Shown here in pieces: positions 7,624 through 16,907 of a stretch of 64,000 bases of DNA. This DNA comes from Pseudomonas uvaldensis (GTDB lineage: Bacteria > Pseudomonadota > Gammaproteobacteria > Pseudomonadales > Pseudomonadaceae). Under the pieces are notes generated by a model, which was not told the origin of the DNA, searched no databases, and saw only the letters and a list, made by a program, of their open reading frames with translations. The DNA is taken from NCBI RefSeq assembly GCF_021271205.1, contig NZ_JAIWKS010000003.1, positions 248,001-312,000 on the forward strand, read 5' to 3'. Every line of letters starts with the position of its first letter. Position 1 is the first letter of the stretch. A program made the position numbers and the translations under genes.

Positions 7624-8991
7624 ATGCGCAAGATGATCCTGCAATGCGGTGCCCTGGCCTTGAGCCTGCTGGCTGCGAATGTGATGGCGGCGGTCTCGCC
7701 GGAAGAAGCCAACAAGCTGGGGACGAGCCTCACGCCGCTGGGGGCTGAGAAGGCGGGTAACGCCGACGGCTCGATCCCGGCCTGGACCGGCGGCATTCCC
7801 AAGAACGCCGGTGCGGTAGACAGCAAGGGGTTCCTGGCCGACCCGTTCGCCAATGAAAAACCGCTTTTCACCATCACCGCCGCGACCGTGGACAAGTACA
7901 AGGACAAGCTGTCCGAAGGCCAGGTCGCAATGTTCAAGCGCTACCCCGAAACCTACAAGATCCCTGTGTACCCGACTCATCGCAGCGTGGGCCTGCCGCC
8001 GGAAATCTACGAGTCGGTCAAGCGCAGCGCACTTAACGTCACTGCAATCAACGACGGCAACGGCTTGGCCAATTTCACCGGTAACCGCTATTACGCTTTC
8101 CCGATTCCCAAGAACGGTGTGGAAGTGTTGTGGAACCACGTCACTCGTTATCACGGTGGCAACCTGCGGCGTGTCATCACTCAGGCGACGCCACAGACCA
8201 ACGGCAGTTTCACGCCGATCCGTTTTGAAGAAGAAATTGCCGTGCCGTTCCTGATCAAGGACGCCGATCCGGAAAAGGCCAGCAACGTGCTGACCTATTT
8301 CAAGCAGGAAGTCACCGCCCCGGCACGCCTGGCCGGCAACGTGCTGCTGGTGCATGAAACCCTGGACCAGGTGAAGGAGCCGCGTCTGGCCTGGATCTAC
8401 AACGCGGGCCAGCGTCGTGTGCGACGCGCGCCACAAGTGGCCTATGACGGTCCGGGCACGGCGGCCGACGGGTTGCGCACCTCCGATAACTTCGATCTGT
8501 TCTCCGGAGCGCCGGATCGCTACGACTGGAAGCTGGTCGGCAAGAAGGAAATGTACATTCCGTACAACAGCTACAAGCTCGACTCGCCCACTCTCAAGTA
8601 CGACGATGTGATCAAGGCCGGACACATCAACCAGGACCTGACTCGTTATGAGTTGCACCGGGTCTGGGAAGTGATCGGTACGGTCAAGCCCAACGAGCGG
8701 CACATCTACGCCAAGCGCCACATGTACATCGACGAGGACAGCTGGCAGGCCGCGCTGGTGGATCACTATGACGGTCGCGGCCAACTGTGGCGCGTGGCCG
8801 AAGGGCATGCCCAGTTCTACTACGATCATCAGAACCCGGGCTACACCCTCGAGGCGCTCTACGATCTGATCGCCGGTCGCTACATTGCTCTGGGCATGAA
8901 GAACGAAGAAAAGCACAGTTACGTATATGGTTTCGAGGCCCGTGCGGCCGACTACACGCCGGCGGCGCTACGCTCTTCAGGCGTGCGTTAA
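7624..8991 (+). CDS. DUF1329 family exported protein
   Basis: The protein has 455 residues with a cleavable signal peptide (cleavage near NVMAA, about residue 23). It is of the DUF1329 type, distantly related in fold to LolB/LolA-like lipoprotein-handling proteins and commonly encoded next to DUF1302 proteins. The mature N-terminus SPEEANKLG...LTPLGAEKAGN is characteristic. It is cotranscribed with the DUF1302 gene (22-base gap) and followed by a strong terminator, so the two form a two-gene unit. A periplasmic or outer-membrane partner role is the likely reading; no enzymatic motif is visible. Confidence 0.87.
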   Translation: MRKMILQCGALALSLLAANVMAAVSPEEANKLGTSLTPLGAEKAGNADGSIPAWTGGIPKNAGAVDSKGFLADPFANEKPLFTITAATVDKYKDKLSEGQVAMFKRYPETYKIPVYPTHRSVGLPPEIYESVKRSALNVTAINDGNGLANFTGNRYYAFPIPKNGVEVLWNHVTRYHGGNLRRVITQATPQTNGSFTPIRFEEEIAVPFLIKDADPEKASNVLTYFKQEVTAPARLAGNVLLVHETLDQVKEPRLAWIYNAGQRRVRRAPQVAYDGPGTAADGLRTSDNFDLFSGAPDRYDWKLVGKKEMYIPYNSYKLDSPTLKYDDVIKAGHINQDLTRYELHRVWEVIGTVKPNERHIYAKRHMYIDEDSWQAALVDHYDGRGQLWRVAEGHAQFYYDHQNPGYTLEALYDLIAGRYIALGMKNEEKHSYVYGFEARAADYTPAALRSSGVR

Positions 8992-9030
8992 GGTGTGATG
9001 GATGGGGTTTTGCCTGATTTGATCATCACG

Positions 9031-9066
9031 AACGACCGGCAGCCGCATCTGTCGGTCGTTTTTTTA
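9031..9066 (+). terminator. intrinsic terminator after the DUF1302-DUF1329 pair
   Basis: The stem AACGACCGGCAG/CTGTCGGTCGTT is followed directly by a run of seven or more T, about 40 bases past the DUF1329 stop. Confidence 0.9.
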
Positions 9067-9155
9067 TGGGAGCCAATCAGCGCGCTGAATACTTCTCCAA
9101 AGGTGGACGACACAGGACTAGGGTGGTGGAAGAACAATAAAAAGGACCTGCACAC

Positions 9156-11708
9156 ATGACCGCCATGACCCCGTGCCCGGACCGTCCTGGATTGCTGCCT
9201 CGCCTGTCTGCGACGCATGTGTTGCGCAGGTCCCTGAGCGAGCCCCTGCTGACCTCGGGGGCGCGGGTGAAATTGCTGTGCGCCCCGGCAGGTAGCGGCA
9301 AGAGCGCGTTGTTCGCCGAATGCTTCCTGCAAGCCCCCAGCGACTGCCGATTGCACTGGTTGCCACTGGCAGGCGCTGCGTTGGATGGGGCGCAGATGTG
9401 CGAGCGCCTGACGCAAGCCCTCGGCTTGCCAGTGATGGATGAAGCGGGGCTGCTGAATCATCTGGCCCGTCTGCAAACCCCCACCTGGCTGTTCCTGGAC
9501 GATTACTGCCGAGTGCCGAACCCCGAACTGGACCGCTTGCTCGACCGTTTGTTGAATGCCGGCAGTCCGTTGCTTCACCTGTGGCTCAATGGCCGCCGAC
9601 GTCCACACTGCAACTGGACGCGCCTTCTGCTCGATGACGAGCTGTACGAGTTCGATGCCAAGGCATTGGTCTTCACGTCCGACGATATCCTCCCCTTGCT
9701 CGGTCACCTGCCCGCACCCCAGGCGATCCGCACGGCCCGCGAAGTCATACAGCGCAGCGGTGGTTGGTGCGCCGGGGTGCGCATCGCCTTGCTCGAACGG
9801 TGTGAATGGGCGCGCCGCCACGCGTCGCCAGGGCGGCCCGGGACCCTGCTCGACTACCTTGAGTACGAGCTGTTCAGCACGCTGACGGCGGACCTGGCGC
9901 AAGCCTGGCGCGTGTTGGCGCATCTGCCGCGGTTCAATGCCCGTCTTTGTGAGCACCTGTTCGGGGACACCGTCGGGGTGGAGTGTCTTCCCCTGTTGTT
10001 GGACCTGGGGTGTTTCATTGAACCGTGGGAACAATCCTCGGATTGGTTGCAGGTCTATCCGCCCCTGGCCCGGCTGGTACGTGACGAGCCCTGGCCGCAG
10101 GGACGTTCCTGGCATCGACGGGCCTGCCAGTGGTTCGCCGCCGAGCAGGACTGGCAGATGGCGTTCGAGCAGGCCATCCAGGCCGAGGAGTTCGAAACGG
10201 CCATCAGTTTCCTGCAGCACCTGAGTTTCGAGCATCTACTGCAGCGCAACAATGTGCTGTTGTTGCTCGACCTGCATGACCAGCAAGGCGAGGCGCTGAC
10301 GCTGAGCACTCCGCAATCGGTGGGGTTGGTCACTGCCGCGCTGCTGTTCGCCGGACGCTTCGACCAGGCATCGGTGTGCATCGAGCAGTTGACCCGCTTC
10401 CTGCCGCAACCACAGGCCTGCCAACAGAGAGAGTTGGTGGCTCGCTGGCAGGTGCTTCGGGGCTGGTTGTTGCATCTGTCGGGCGACGGCGAACGAGCCT
10501 GCGAGCACTTTCTCCAGGCCCAGGCCAACCTGGACCCGAACACCTGGGCCTTGCAGTTGCTATGCCTGTCGGGATTGACGCAGCAGGCGCTGCTCAAGGG
10601 CGAACTGGCCAGCGCCCAGTGGACCAGTCGCCAGGCGTTATGCCTGGCGCGTGCTCATGGCTCGCTGGTGTTCGAAGGTTTGCTGGAGCTGGACCATGCC
10701 CAGATCCTGGAGCAGCGTGGCGCACCTCATCGAGCCGACGCTCTGCTGAGTGCGGTCCAGGCGTTGCTTGATAAGTCGGGCCAGGATTTTTCGGCGCTCC
10801 TGGGGCGCATCGCCTTGCGCCGTGGACGCCTGGCACTGCGCATGGGCTTCGATGAGCAGGCCACCGAGCAATTCCAGTTGGGGCTGGAGACAGCGATGCG
10901 CTACCAGGACAAACAAGTGCTTTATGGTTTCCTTGGTAAAGCCAACCTGGCCGTCAACCGGGGCGATTACGGTGAGGCGTTCATGCAGTTGCGTGATGCA
11001 GAGCGGATCATGCAGCAGCGAAACATCCCCGACACGGTCTATCGCGGCGTGTTGCTGCAAACCAGTTGCCAGTTCTGGTTGCAGCAAGGGCGCCCGGAAC
11101 TGGCCCATGAGGCCCTGACCCGAGTCCTTCGCCATTTTCATGGGCCCCAGGCCAAGCAAGCGCCTCCGGCGACGCTGGAGCTGATCCCGCGACTTGAATA
11201 CCTGCTGGTGCTCACCGAGGTCTATCTGCATCGGGCGCAAGACCCGCAGGCGCGCCTGAAGGCAATGATCGACCGGGCGCAGCGCTGCGGCATGCATGGG
11301 CTGGAGACCGAGTTGCACCTGGCTCTGGCGGAAGTTGCCTGGCTGTCCGCCGATCATGCCCTGGCGCGCGCACTCATGCGGGAAGGACTTGAACGAGTCG
11401 CCTGCTGGCGGGCAGAGCAGGCATTGCACGAACTGGGCCTGCGCCAGCCGGAGCTGTTGCGCTGGTCACAGGCGGCGCAACCTCTCGAGACGCATGTGAG
11501 CGTGGCTGAAGAAACATTACTGAGCCAGCGGGAGCTGGAAGTGCTGGGATTGATTGCGCAAGGTCATTCCAACCAACAGATTGCCGAACAGCTGTTTATC
11601 TCGCTGCACACTGTGAAAACCCACGCGCGTCGGATCCACAGCAAACTGGGTGTGCAGCGGCGTACTCAAGCGGTGGCGAAGGCCAAGGGCATGGGGGTCA
11701 TGAGCTAG
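9156..11708 (+). CDS. MalT-like LuxR-family transcriptional regulator
   Basis: The 850-residue regulator has three parts. An N-terminal NTPase has a Walker A motif at APAGSGKSAL (about residues 46-55) and a Walker B-like WLFLDD. A long helical central region resembles the TPR-like sensor of MalT. The C-terminal LuxR helix-turn-helix is LSQRELEVLGLIAQGHSNQQIAEQ... with HTVKTHARRIHSKLGV. Such signal-transducing ATPases bind an inducer and activate nearby catabolic or efflux genes. Its position downstream of the DUF1302/DUF1329 genes suggests it controls that cluster. The ribosome site AAAAAGGA precedes the ATG. Its 3' end overlaps the convergent IclR gene by 11 bases. Confidence 0.88.
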   Translation: MTAMTPCPDRPGLLPRLSATHVLRRSLSEPLLTSGARVKLLCAPAGSGKSALFAECFLQAPSDCRLHWLPLAGAALDGAQMCERLTQALGLPVMDEAGLLNHLARLQTPTWLFLDDYCRVPNPELDRLLDRLLNAGSPLLHLWLNGRRRPHCNWTRLLLDDELYEFDAKALVFTSDDILPLLGHLPAPQAIRTAREVIQRSGGWCAGVRIALLERCEWARRHASPGRPGTLLDYLEYELFSTLTADLAQAWRVLAHLPRFNARLCEHLFGDTVGVECLPLLLDLGCFIEPWEQSSDWLQVYPPLARLVRDEPWPQGRSWHRRACQWFAAEQDWQMAFEQAIQAEEFETAISFLQHLSFEHLLQRNNVLLLLDLHDQQGEALTLSTPQSVGLVTAALLFAGRFDQASVCIEQLTRFLPQPQACQQRELVARWQVLRGWLLHLSGDGERACEHFLQAQANLDPNTWALQLLCLSGLTQQALLKGELASAQWTSRQALCLARAHGSLVFEGLLELDHAQILEQRGAPHRADALLSAVQALLDKSGQDFSALLGRIALRRGRLALRMGFDEQATEQFQLGLETAMRYQDKQVLYGFLGKANLAVNRGDYGEAFMQLRDAERIMQQRNIPDTVYRGVLLQTSCQFWLQQGRPELAHEALTRVLRHFHGPQAKQAPPATLELIPRLEYLLVLTEVYLHRAQDPQARLKAMIDRAQRCGMHGLETELHLALAEVAWLSADHALARALMREGLERVACWRAEQALHELGLRQPELLRWSQAAQPLETHVSVAEETLLSQRELEVLGLIAQGHSNQQIAEQLFISLHTVKTHARRIHSKLGVQRRTQAVAKAKGMGVMS

Positions 11709-12492
11709 CGCCATCGCATTCGTAGCCCATCCGCCAGCTCACGGCCCGAGTGGCCGCCAATAACCGTTGCGCCGCCGGGCCATGTTCGTCGGCATGGAAC
11801 AGTGAAGTCGGACCGACGATGGTCATGACGGCAGCCACCTGGCCGACCGCATTGAAGACCGGGGCGGACAATGCATCCACCCCCGGCATCAGCAAGCCGT
11901 GCACATGGTGCAGGCCGCGACTGCGAATCTGCTCGCACAGGCTGCCATAGGCCTGATCATCGGCCAGGAGGTGCCCATGGGTACTCTTCACTTCCTGCTC
12001 ACGCAACTCGATCGTCTCACGTTCCGGCAGATAGGCGCTGAACACCAGGCCGGTAGACGAGCTGAGTAACGGCAGTACCGAGCCCAGTTGCGTGACCACA
12101 GTCACCGCTCGCACGGCAGGTTCGATCCGTACCACGGTCGCACCGTGGTTACCCCACACTGCCAGGAAACAGGTTTCGTTAAGGTCGTCCCGCAGCTCGG
12201 CCAGGGGCAGGGCGGCCACCTGCAGCACGTCCATGCCGTTCAACGCCGCCAGGCCCACCCGCAGCGCTTCGCGCCCCAGGCCGTAATGGTTGGTCGCCGT
12301 GTTTTGCTCGGCAAAACCACTGGCGATCAAGGCTTGCAGGTAGCGATGAACCTTGCTTGCCGGCATCTGCACGTGTTCGGCCAGGCGCGACAGCGAGGTG
12401 GATGGAGAGAGTTCGGCCAGGGCCTTGAGAATGTCGGTACCGACTTCGGCCGAGCGGACTTTCTGTTTGCCGTTATTGAGCGGGTTTTCCAT
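11698..12492 (-). CDS. hmgR: IclR-family repressor of the homogentisate genes
   Basis: The 264-residue protein has an N-terminal winged helix (AEVGTDILKALAELSPSTSLSRLAEHVQMPASKVHRYLQ) and a C-terminal IclR effector-binding domain. It is transcribed divergently from hmgA with a 116-base gap containing a 17-bp palindrome. That matches the known HmgR arrangement in Pseudomonas, where HmgR represses hmgABC and is released by homogentisate. The assignment rests on family plus context. Its stop codon lies inside the end of the LuxR gene. Confidence 0.88.
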   Translation of the reverse strand: MENPLNNGKQKVRSAEVGTDILKALAELSPSTSLSRLAEHVQMPASKVHRYLQALIASGFAEQNTATNHYGLGREALRVGLAALNGMDVLQVAALPLAELRDDLNETCFLAVWGNHGATVVRIEPAVRAVTVVTQLGSVLPLLSSSTGLVFSAYLPERETIELREQEVKSTHGHLLADDQAYGSLCEQIRSRGLHHVHGLLMPGVDALSAPVFNAVGQVAAVMTIVGPTSLFHADEHGPAAQRLLAATRAVSWRMGYECDGASS

Positions 12493-12553
12493 GGAGGCGC
12501 AGGGTCCAGAGGCGAATGGGCGTCTTTATAGCTTGACGGTCGCTGTCGAGCAA

Positions 12554-12570
12554 ATTACGTTATGCGTAAT
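12554..12570. promoter_or_regulatory. 17-bp palindrome, predicted HmgR operator
   Basis: ATTACG-N5-CGTAAT lies between the divergent hmgR and hmgA genes, 39 bases before the hmgA ATG. A third ATTACG half-site follows at 12574-12579. HmgR of P. putida is reported to protect a 17-bp palindrome, which agrees in size and position. Confidence 0.7.
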
Positions 12571-12608
12571 TCGATTACGATAAAAATAACAGGTGTTCAG
12601 GAGGCTCC

Positions 12609-13913
12609 ATGAACGTCGATCCCGCTGCATCGGACCTGATCTATCAATCGGGCTTTGGCAACGAATTCGCCAGTGAAGCGCTGCCGGGTGCATTGCCCGT
12701 TGGCCAGAACTCCCCGCAGAAAGCCCCGTACGGACTGTACGCCGAGCTGTTTTCCGGTACGGCGTTCACCATGGCCCGCAGCGAAGCGCGACGCACCTGG
12801 ATGTACCGCATCCGGCCGTCGGCCAACCATCCGGCCTTTACCCGACTGGAACGCCAGCTCGATGGTGGTCCGCTGGGGGACGTCACGCCCAATCGCCTGC
12901 GTTGGAACCCGTTGGACATCCCCGCAGAGCCCACCGACTTCATCGACGGACTGGTGCGCATGGCGGCCAATGCCAATCAGGACAAGCCGGCCGGCATCAG
13001 TCTTTATCATTACCGCGCCAATCGCTCCATGGAGCGGGTGTTCTTCAATACCGACGGTGAATGGCTGCTCGTGCCGCAGCTGGGACGGCTGCGGATCGCC
13101 ACCGAGTTGGGGGTGCTGGAACTGGCTCCGCTGGAAATCGCCGTGCTGCCTCGCGGACTGAAGTTCCGGGTCGAACTGCTCGACCCGCAGGCCCGTGGTT
13201 ACCTGGCCGAAAACCATGGCGCAGCGCTTCGCCTGCCGGACCTGGGGCCCATTGGCAGCAACGGCCTGGCCAATCCACGTGACTTCCTCACACCGGTGGC
13301 CCATTACGAGAACGTTGCGCAACCGACCACGCTGGTGCAGAAGTTCCTTGGCGAATTGTGGGCTTGCGAATTGGATCACTCACCGCTTGATGTGGTGGCC
13401 TGGCATGGCAACAACGTGCCGTACAAGTACGACCTGCGCCGCTTCAACACCATTGGCACGGTCAGTTTCGACCACCCGGACCCTTCGATTTTCACCGTAT
13501 TGACGTCGCCGACCAGCGTCCACGGCCTGGCCAACCTCGACTTCGTGATCTTCCCGCCGCGCTGGATGGTGGCGGAAAACACCTTCCGTCCGCCGTGGTT
13601 CCATCGCAACCTGATGAACGAATTCATGGGCCTGATCCAAGGCGCCTACGATGCCAAGGCCGAAGGTTTCCTGCCCGGTGGTGCCTCCTTGCACAGCTGC
13701 ATGAGCGCCCATGGTCCGGACGGCGAAACCTGCACCAGGGCGATCAATGCCGCGCTTGAGCCGGCGAAGATCGACAACACCATGGCCTTTATGTTCGAGA
13801 CCAGCCAGGTGCTGCGTCCGACTCGTTTCGCCCTGGACTGCCCGCAATTGCAAACCGACTATGATGCCTGCTGGGCCTCGCTGCCTGTCACGTTCGACCC
13901 GACCCGGAGATAA
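12609..13913 (+). CDS. hmgA: homogentisate 1,2-dioxygenase
   Basis: This enzyme opens the ring of homogentisate to maleylacetoacetate using Fe(II) and O2, the central step of tyrosine and phenylalanine breakdown. At 434 residues it is full length. The N-terminal [13 protein letters not shown] segment is diagnostic. The iron ligands are visible as His332 and Glu338 (in [11 protein letters not shown]) and His368 (in [10 protein letters not shown]), with spacing as in the human enzyme. It is first in the operon, with fahA starting three bases after its stop. The upstream palindrome indicates HmgR repression. Confidence 0.97.
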   Translation: MNVDPAASDLIYQSGFGNEFASEALPGALPVGQNSPQKAPYGLYAELFSGTAFTMARSEARRTWMYRIRPSANHPAFTRLERQLDGGPLGDVTPNRLRWNPLDIPAEPTDFIDGLVRMAANANQDKPAGISLYHYRANRSMERVFFNTDGEWLLVPQLGRLRIATELGVLELAPLEIAVLPRGLKFRVELLDPQARGYLAENHGAALRLPDLGPIGSNGLANPRDFLTPVAHYENVAQPTTLVQKFLGELWACELDHSPLDVVAWHGNNVPYKYDLRRFNTIGTVSFDHPDPSIFTVLTSPTSVHGLANLDFVIFPPRWMVAENTFRPPWFHRNLMNEFMGLIQGAYDAKAEGFLPGGASLHSCMSAHGPDGETCTRAINAALEPAKIDNTMAFMFETSQVLRPTRFALDCPQLQTDYDACWASLPVTFDPTRR

Positions 13914-13916
13914 ACC

Positions 13917-15221
13917 ATGACCCAAGTATCCGCTGCCCGTAGCTGGGTCGCCTCCGCCAACGGCCATGCCGATTTCCCCCTGCAGAACCTGCCATTAGGC
14001 ATCTTCAGCACGGGCAATGGCGCCCCGCGCAGCGGCGTCGCCATCGGCGATCATATCTTCGACCTGCAGGCTGCGCTCGAGGCGGGCCTCTTCGATGGCA
14101 TGGCCCGCGAAGCGGTCGAGGCCATGGGCAATGGCCAGTTGAACGCTTTCTTCGAGTTGGGCCGCGCCGCCCGGGTGGCCTTGCGCGAGCGGCTGCTGAC
14201 GCTGTTGGGCGAAGACAGCCCGCAGCGTGACCAGATCCTGGGCCTGGGTGAAAAACTGCTTCCCCTGGCGGCGGACTGCCAGATGCACCTGCCGGCCAGG
14301 ATCAATGACTACACCGATTTCTATGTCGGCATCGAGCACGCGCAAAATGTCGGCAAGCTGTTCCGCCCCGACAATCCATTGCTGCCCAACTACAAACACG
14401 TTCCTATCGGCTATCACGGTCGCGCCTCAACCGTGCGCCCCAGCGGCACCGATGTGCGTCGCCCCAAGGGCCAGACCCTGCCTGTCGGCCAGACGGAACC
14501 GACTTTCGGCCCTTGTGCGCGGCTGGATTACGAATTGGAACTGGGCATCTGGATCGGCAAGGGCAACGCCTTGGGCGAGCCCATCGCCATCGGTGACGCT
14601 GCTGAACATATCGGTGGTTTTTGCCTGCTCAACGACTGGTCGGCGCGGGATATCCAGGCCTGGGAATACCAGCCGCTGGGGCCTTTCCTGTCGAAGAGTT
14701 TTCTCACCAGCGTGTCGCCCTGGGTGGTGACGGCCGAGGCCCTCGAACCGTTCCGACGCCCGCAACCGGCGCGCCCGGAAGGCGATCCACAACCGCTGCC
14801 GTATCTACTGGACAAGCGTGATCAGGCTGGCGGGGCATTCGACATCGAACTGGAAGTGCTGCTGCTGACCGAAACCATGCGCGAGCGGAATCTGCCGGCC
14901 CATCGCCTGACGCTAAGCAACACGCGGTACATGTACTGGACCGTGGCGCAGATGATCGCCCACCACAGCGTCAACGGTTGCCAGTTGCAGGCGGGCGACC
15001 TGTTTGGATCGGGCACCTTGTCGGGGCCTGAAAGCGGACAGTTCGGCAGTCTCCTGGAAATCACCGAAGGCGGTAAAAAGCCGGTCGAACTGGCCTCCGG
15101 CGAAATACGCAAATTCCTCGAGGACGGTGATGAAATCATTTTGCGAGCCCGTTGCAGCAGGGAGGGCGTCGCGTCCATCGGTTTCGGCGAGTGCCGCGGC
15201 AAGATTCTGCCGGCGCGTTAA
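13917..15221 (+). CDS. fahA: fumarylacetoacetase
   Basis: It hydrolyses fumarylacetoacetate to fumarate and acetoacetate, the last step of homogentisate breakdown. The 434-residue length and the motif NDYTDFYVGIEHAQNVG match the family; Asp and His in that stretch are the catalytic Asp/His pair. The metal-binding region includes LDYELELGIWIG and LLNDWSARDIQAWEYQPLGPF. The gene starts three bases after hmgA and is followed closely by maiA, so the three are cotranscribed. Confidence 0.97.
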   Translation: MTQVSAARSWVASANGHADFPLQNLPLGIFSTGNGAPRSGVAIGDHIFDLQAALEAGLFDGMAREAVEAMGNGQLNAFFELGRAARVALRERLLTLLGEDSPQRDQILGLGEKLLPLAADCQMHLPARINDYTDFYVGIEHAQNVGKLFRPDNPLLPNYKHVPIGYHGRASTVRPSGTDVRRPKGQTLPVGQTEPTFGPCARLDYELELGIWIGKGNALGEPIAIGDAAEHIGGFCLLNDWSARDIQAWEYQPLGPFLSKSFLTSVSPWVVTAEALEPFRRPQPARPEGDPQPLPYLLDKRDQAGGAFDIELEVLLLTETMRERNLPAHRLTLSNTRYMYWTVAQMIAHHSVNGCQLQAGDLFGSGTLSGPESGQFGSLLEITEGGKKPVELASGEIRKFLEDGDEIILRARCSREGVASIGFGECRGKILPAR

Positions 15222-15232
15222 GGAGCAGGGGC

Positions 15233-15868
15233 ATGGAACTCTACACCTATTACCGCTCGACTTCCTCGTACCGGGTACGCATTGCCCTGGCGCTCAAGGG
15301 GCTGGATTACCAGGCCTTGCCGGTCAACCTGATCGCACCGCCAGGCGGGGAGCATCGCCAACCGGCCTACCTGGCGGTCAACCCGCAGGGGCGTGTACCG
15401 GCGCTACGCACCGACGAGGGCGCGCTGCTGGTACAGTCGCCCGCCATCATCGAGTACCTGGAGGAACGTTATCCACAGGTGCCGTTGCTCAACCCGGACC
15501 TGACGGTTCGGGCCCATGAGCGAGGTGTCGCCGCGCTGATCGGCTGTGACATTCATCCACTGCACAATGTCAGCGTGCTCAACAAGCTGCGGCAGTGGGG
15601 GCACGACGAAACTCAGGTGACGGAGTGGATCGGGCACTGGATCGTCCAGGGCCTGGCGGCGGTGGAACAGTTGATCGGCGACGACGGCTATTGTTTCGGC
15701 GCCGAGCCAGGACTGGCGGACGTTTATTTGATCCCGCAGTTGTATGCGGCCGAACGGTTCAACGTTTCGTTGCAGACCTTCCCTCGGATTCGTCGCGTCG
15801 CGGCATTGGCGGCTTCACACCCCGCCTTCCGGCAAGCGCACCCGGCCAACCAGCCGGACACTCCCTGA
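15233..15868 (+). CDS. maiA: maleylacetoacetate isomerase (zeta-class glutathione S-transferase)
   Basis: This glutathione-dependent enzyme converts maleylacetoacetate to fumarylacetoacetate. At 211 residues it has the zeta-class N-terminal motif RSTSSYRVRIALALKGL, the NPQGRVPAL glutathione-site segment, and DIHPLHNVSVLNKL in the helical domain. I chose the ATG at 15233, preceded by AAGGAGCAG; an in-frame upstream ATG would overlap fahA and add 27 unrelated residues. It is the last gene of the hmgA-fahA-maiA operon. Confidence 0.96.
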   Translation: MELYTYYRSTSSYRVRIALALKGLDYQALPVNLIAPPGGEHRQPAYLAVNPQGRVPALRTDEGALLVQSPAIIEYLEERYPQVPLLNPDLTVRAHERGVAALIGCDIHPLHNVSVLNKLRQWGHDETQVTEWIGHWIVQGLAAVEQLIGDDGYCFGAEPGLADVYLIPQLYAAERFNVSLQTFPRIRRVAALAASHPAFRQAHPANQPDTP

Positions 15869-15917
15869 GCTTGCTCCCACGGCTACAGCATTCTCTGTGC
15901 TCGCGAGGGTGCTGTGC

Positions 15918-16721
15918 TCAATGTACGATCGAGTTCGGTGGCAAGTGCCCCAGCCGTTCCGTCAGCCGGATCCGCTGAATCGGGTCTTCGCTGAGCATCA
16001 GGGCATGTTCCAGGTCGAAGCGTTCGGCATTGGGGCAGTCGAGCCGCTGGTACAGGCTGGCGCGGGCCAAGTAATCGGCGGCGCTGGCATCCCCCAGTTC
16101 CAATACCCGTTCGGCGTCGATCAAGGCATCGATGAACTCGTCGTTGGTCAGATGCAATTGTCGTAGGTTGCGTGACAACCGCTGGAACATCTGTACCGGT
16201 TCGGCGGTGACCAGGTGTTCGGCTTTGAGCGGCATGTTCGCCCCGTATTGGCGTTGCAGCAATTCCCTGCAGTCATTGGGATAAAGCCGGCGGCCGCCGC
16301 AAGGGTCGAGCAAATGGTCGGCGCCGGGCACGCGCAGCAGGAAATGTCCGGGGAAGTTGACGCCGACCATCGGAATTTCCAGACGTCGCGCCAGCTCCAG
16401 GGCAATCAGGGAAAGCGCCAACGGTTGCCCGCGTTTACGCGCCAGCACCTTGTGCAGCAACGCGGCGCGAGGACGCAGTGGGGTGAAGTCATCCTGGGCG
16501 AACCCAAGGTCATTGAGGCATCGCAACAGGGGCTGGCCCAGTTCCGCGACAGGGAGCATCGGCAGGTTTTGACTGACCCGATGTTGCAGGTCCACGAAAT
16601 CTTTCAGCAAGGCCGGCACGTCCACATCGCGATCATGTTCGGCGGCTATCCAGAGCGCCGCTTCGAAAAGCGCCGGTGGCGAGCGGTGCAGGCAGTCGAA
16701 AAAAGCTTGGCGCGGTTTCAT
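15918..16721 (-). CDS. SirB1-family (transglutaminase-like/TPR) protein
   Basis: The 267-residue protein matches the SirB1 family: a transglutaminase-like N-terminal half (VLARKRGQPLALSLIALELARRLEIPMVGVNFPGHFLLR) followed by a TPR-like tail. The Cys/His/Asp catalytic arrangement of true transglutaminases is not clearly retained; GHFLLR and DPCGG are present. I chose the ATG at 16721, which has a GGAG ribosome site six bases upstream; the longer form from 16760 adds 13 residues. The role is not established. It is a stand-alone gene between maiA and a divergent dehydrogenase gene. Confidence 0.8.
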   Translation of the reverse strand: MKPRQAFFDCLHRSPPALFEAALWIAAEHDRDVDVPALLKDFVDLQHRVSQNLPMLPVAELGQPLLRCLNDLGFAQDDFTPLRPRAALLHKVLARKRGQPLALSLIALELARRLEIPMVGVNFPGHFLLRVPGADHLLDPCGGRRLYPNDCRELLQRQYGANMPLKAEHLVTAEPVQMFQRLSRNLRQLHLTNDEFIDALIDAERVLELGDASAADYLARASLYQRLDCPNAERFDLEHALMLSEDPIQRIRLTERLGHLPPNSIVH

Positions 16722-16907
16722 CACAGTCTCCGGGCATTGCCTCGTTTTTAGCTCTGCCATGGGGTTTCGTCCAGTCCCGGACTGTCATTGTTCTGGTTAT
16801 TTCCGAAAAGACTGACACGTGGTACGGCTTATTCCGGCGCGCTCCAGCATTTTTCGACTACACGCCTATACTGGCGGAACAAACAAAAGTGATTCGGGAG
16901 CCTTTCG

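Noticed and set aside
7468..8916. Minus-strand open frame of 482 codons opposite the DUF1329 gene
   Set aside because: Shadow of the DUF1329 gene; no ribosome site or motif.
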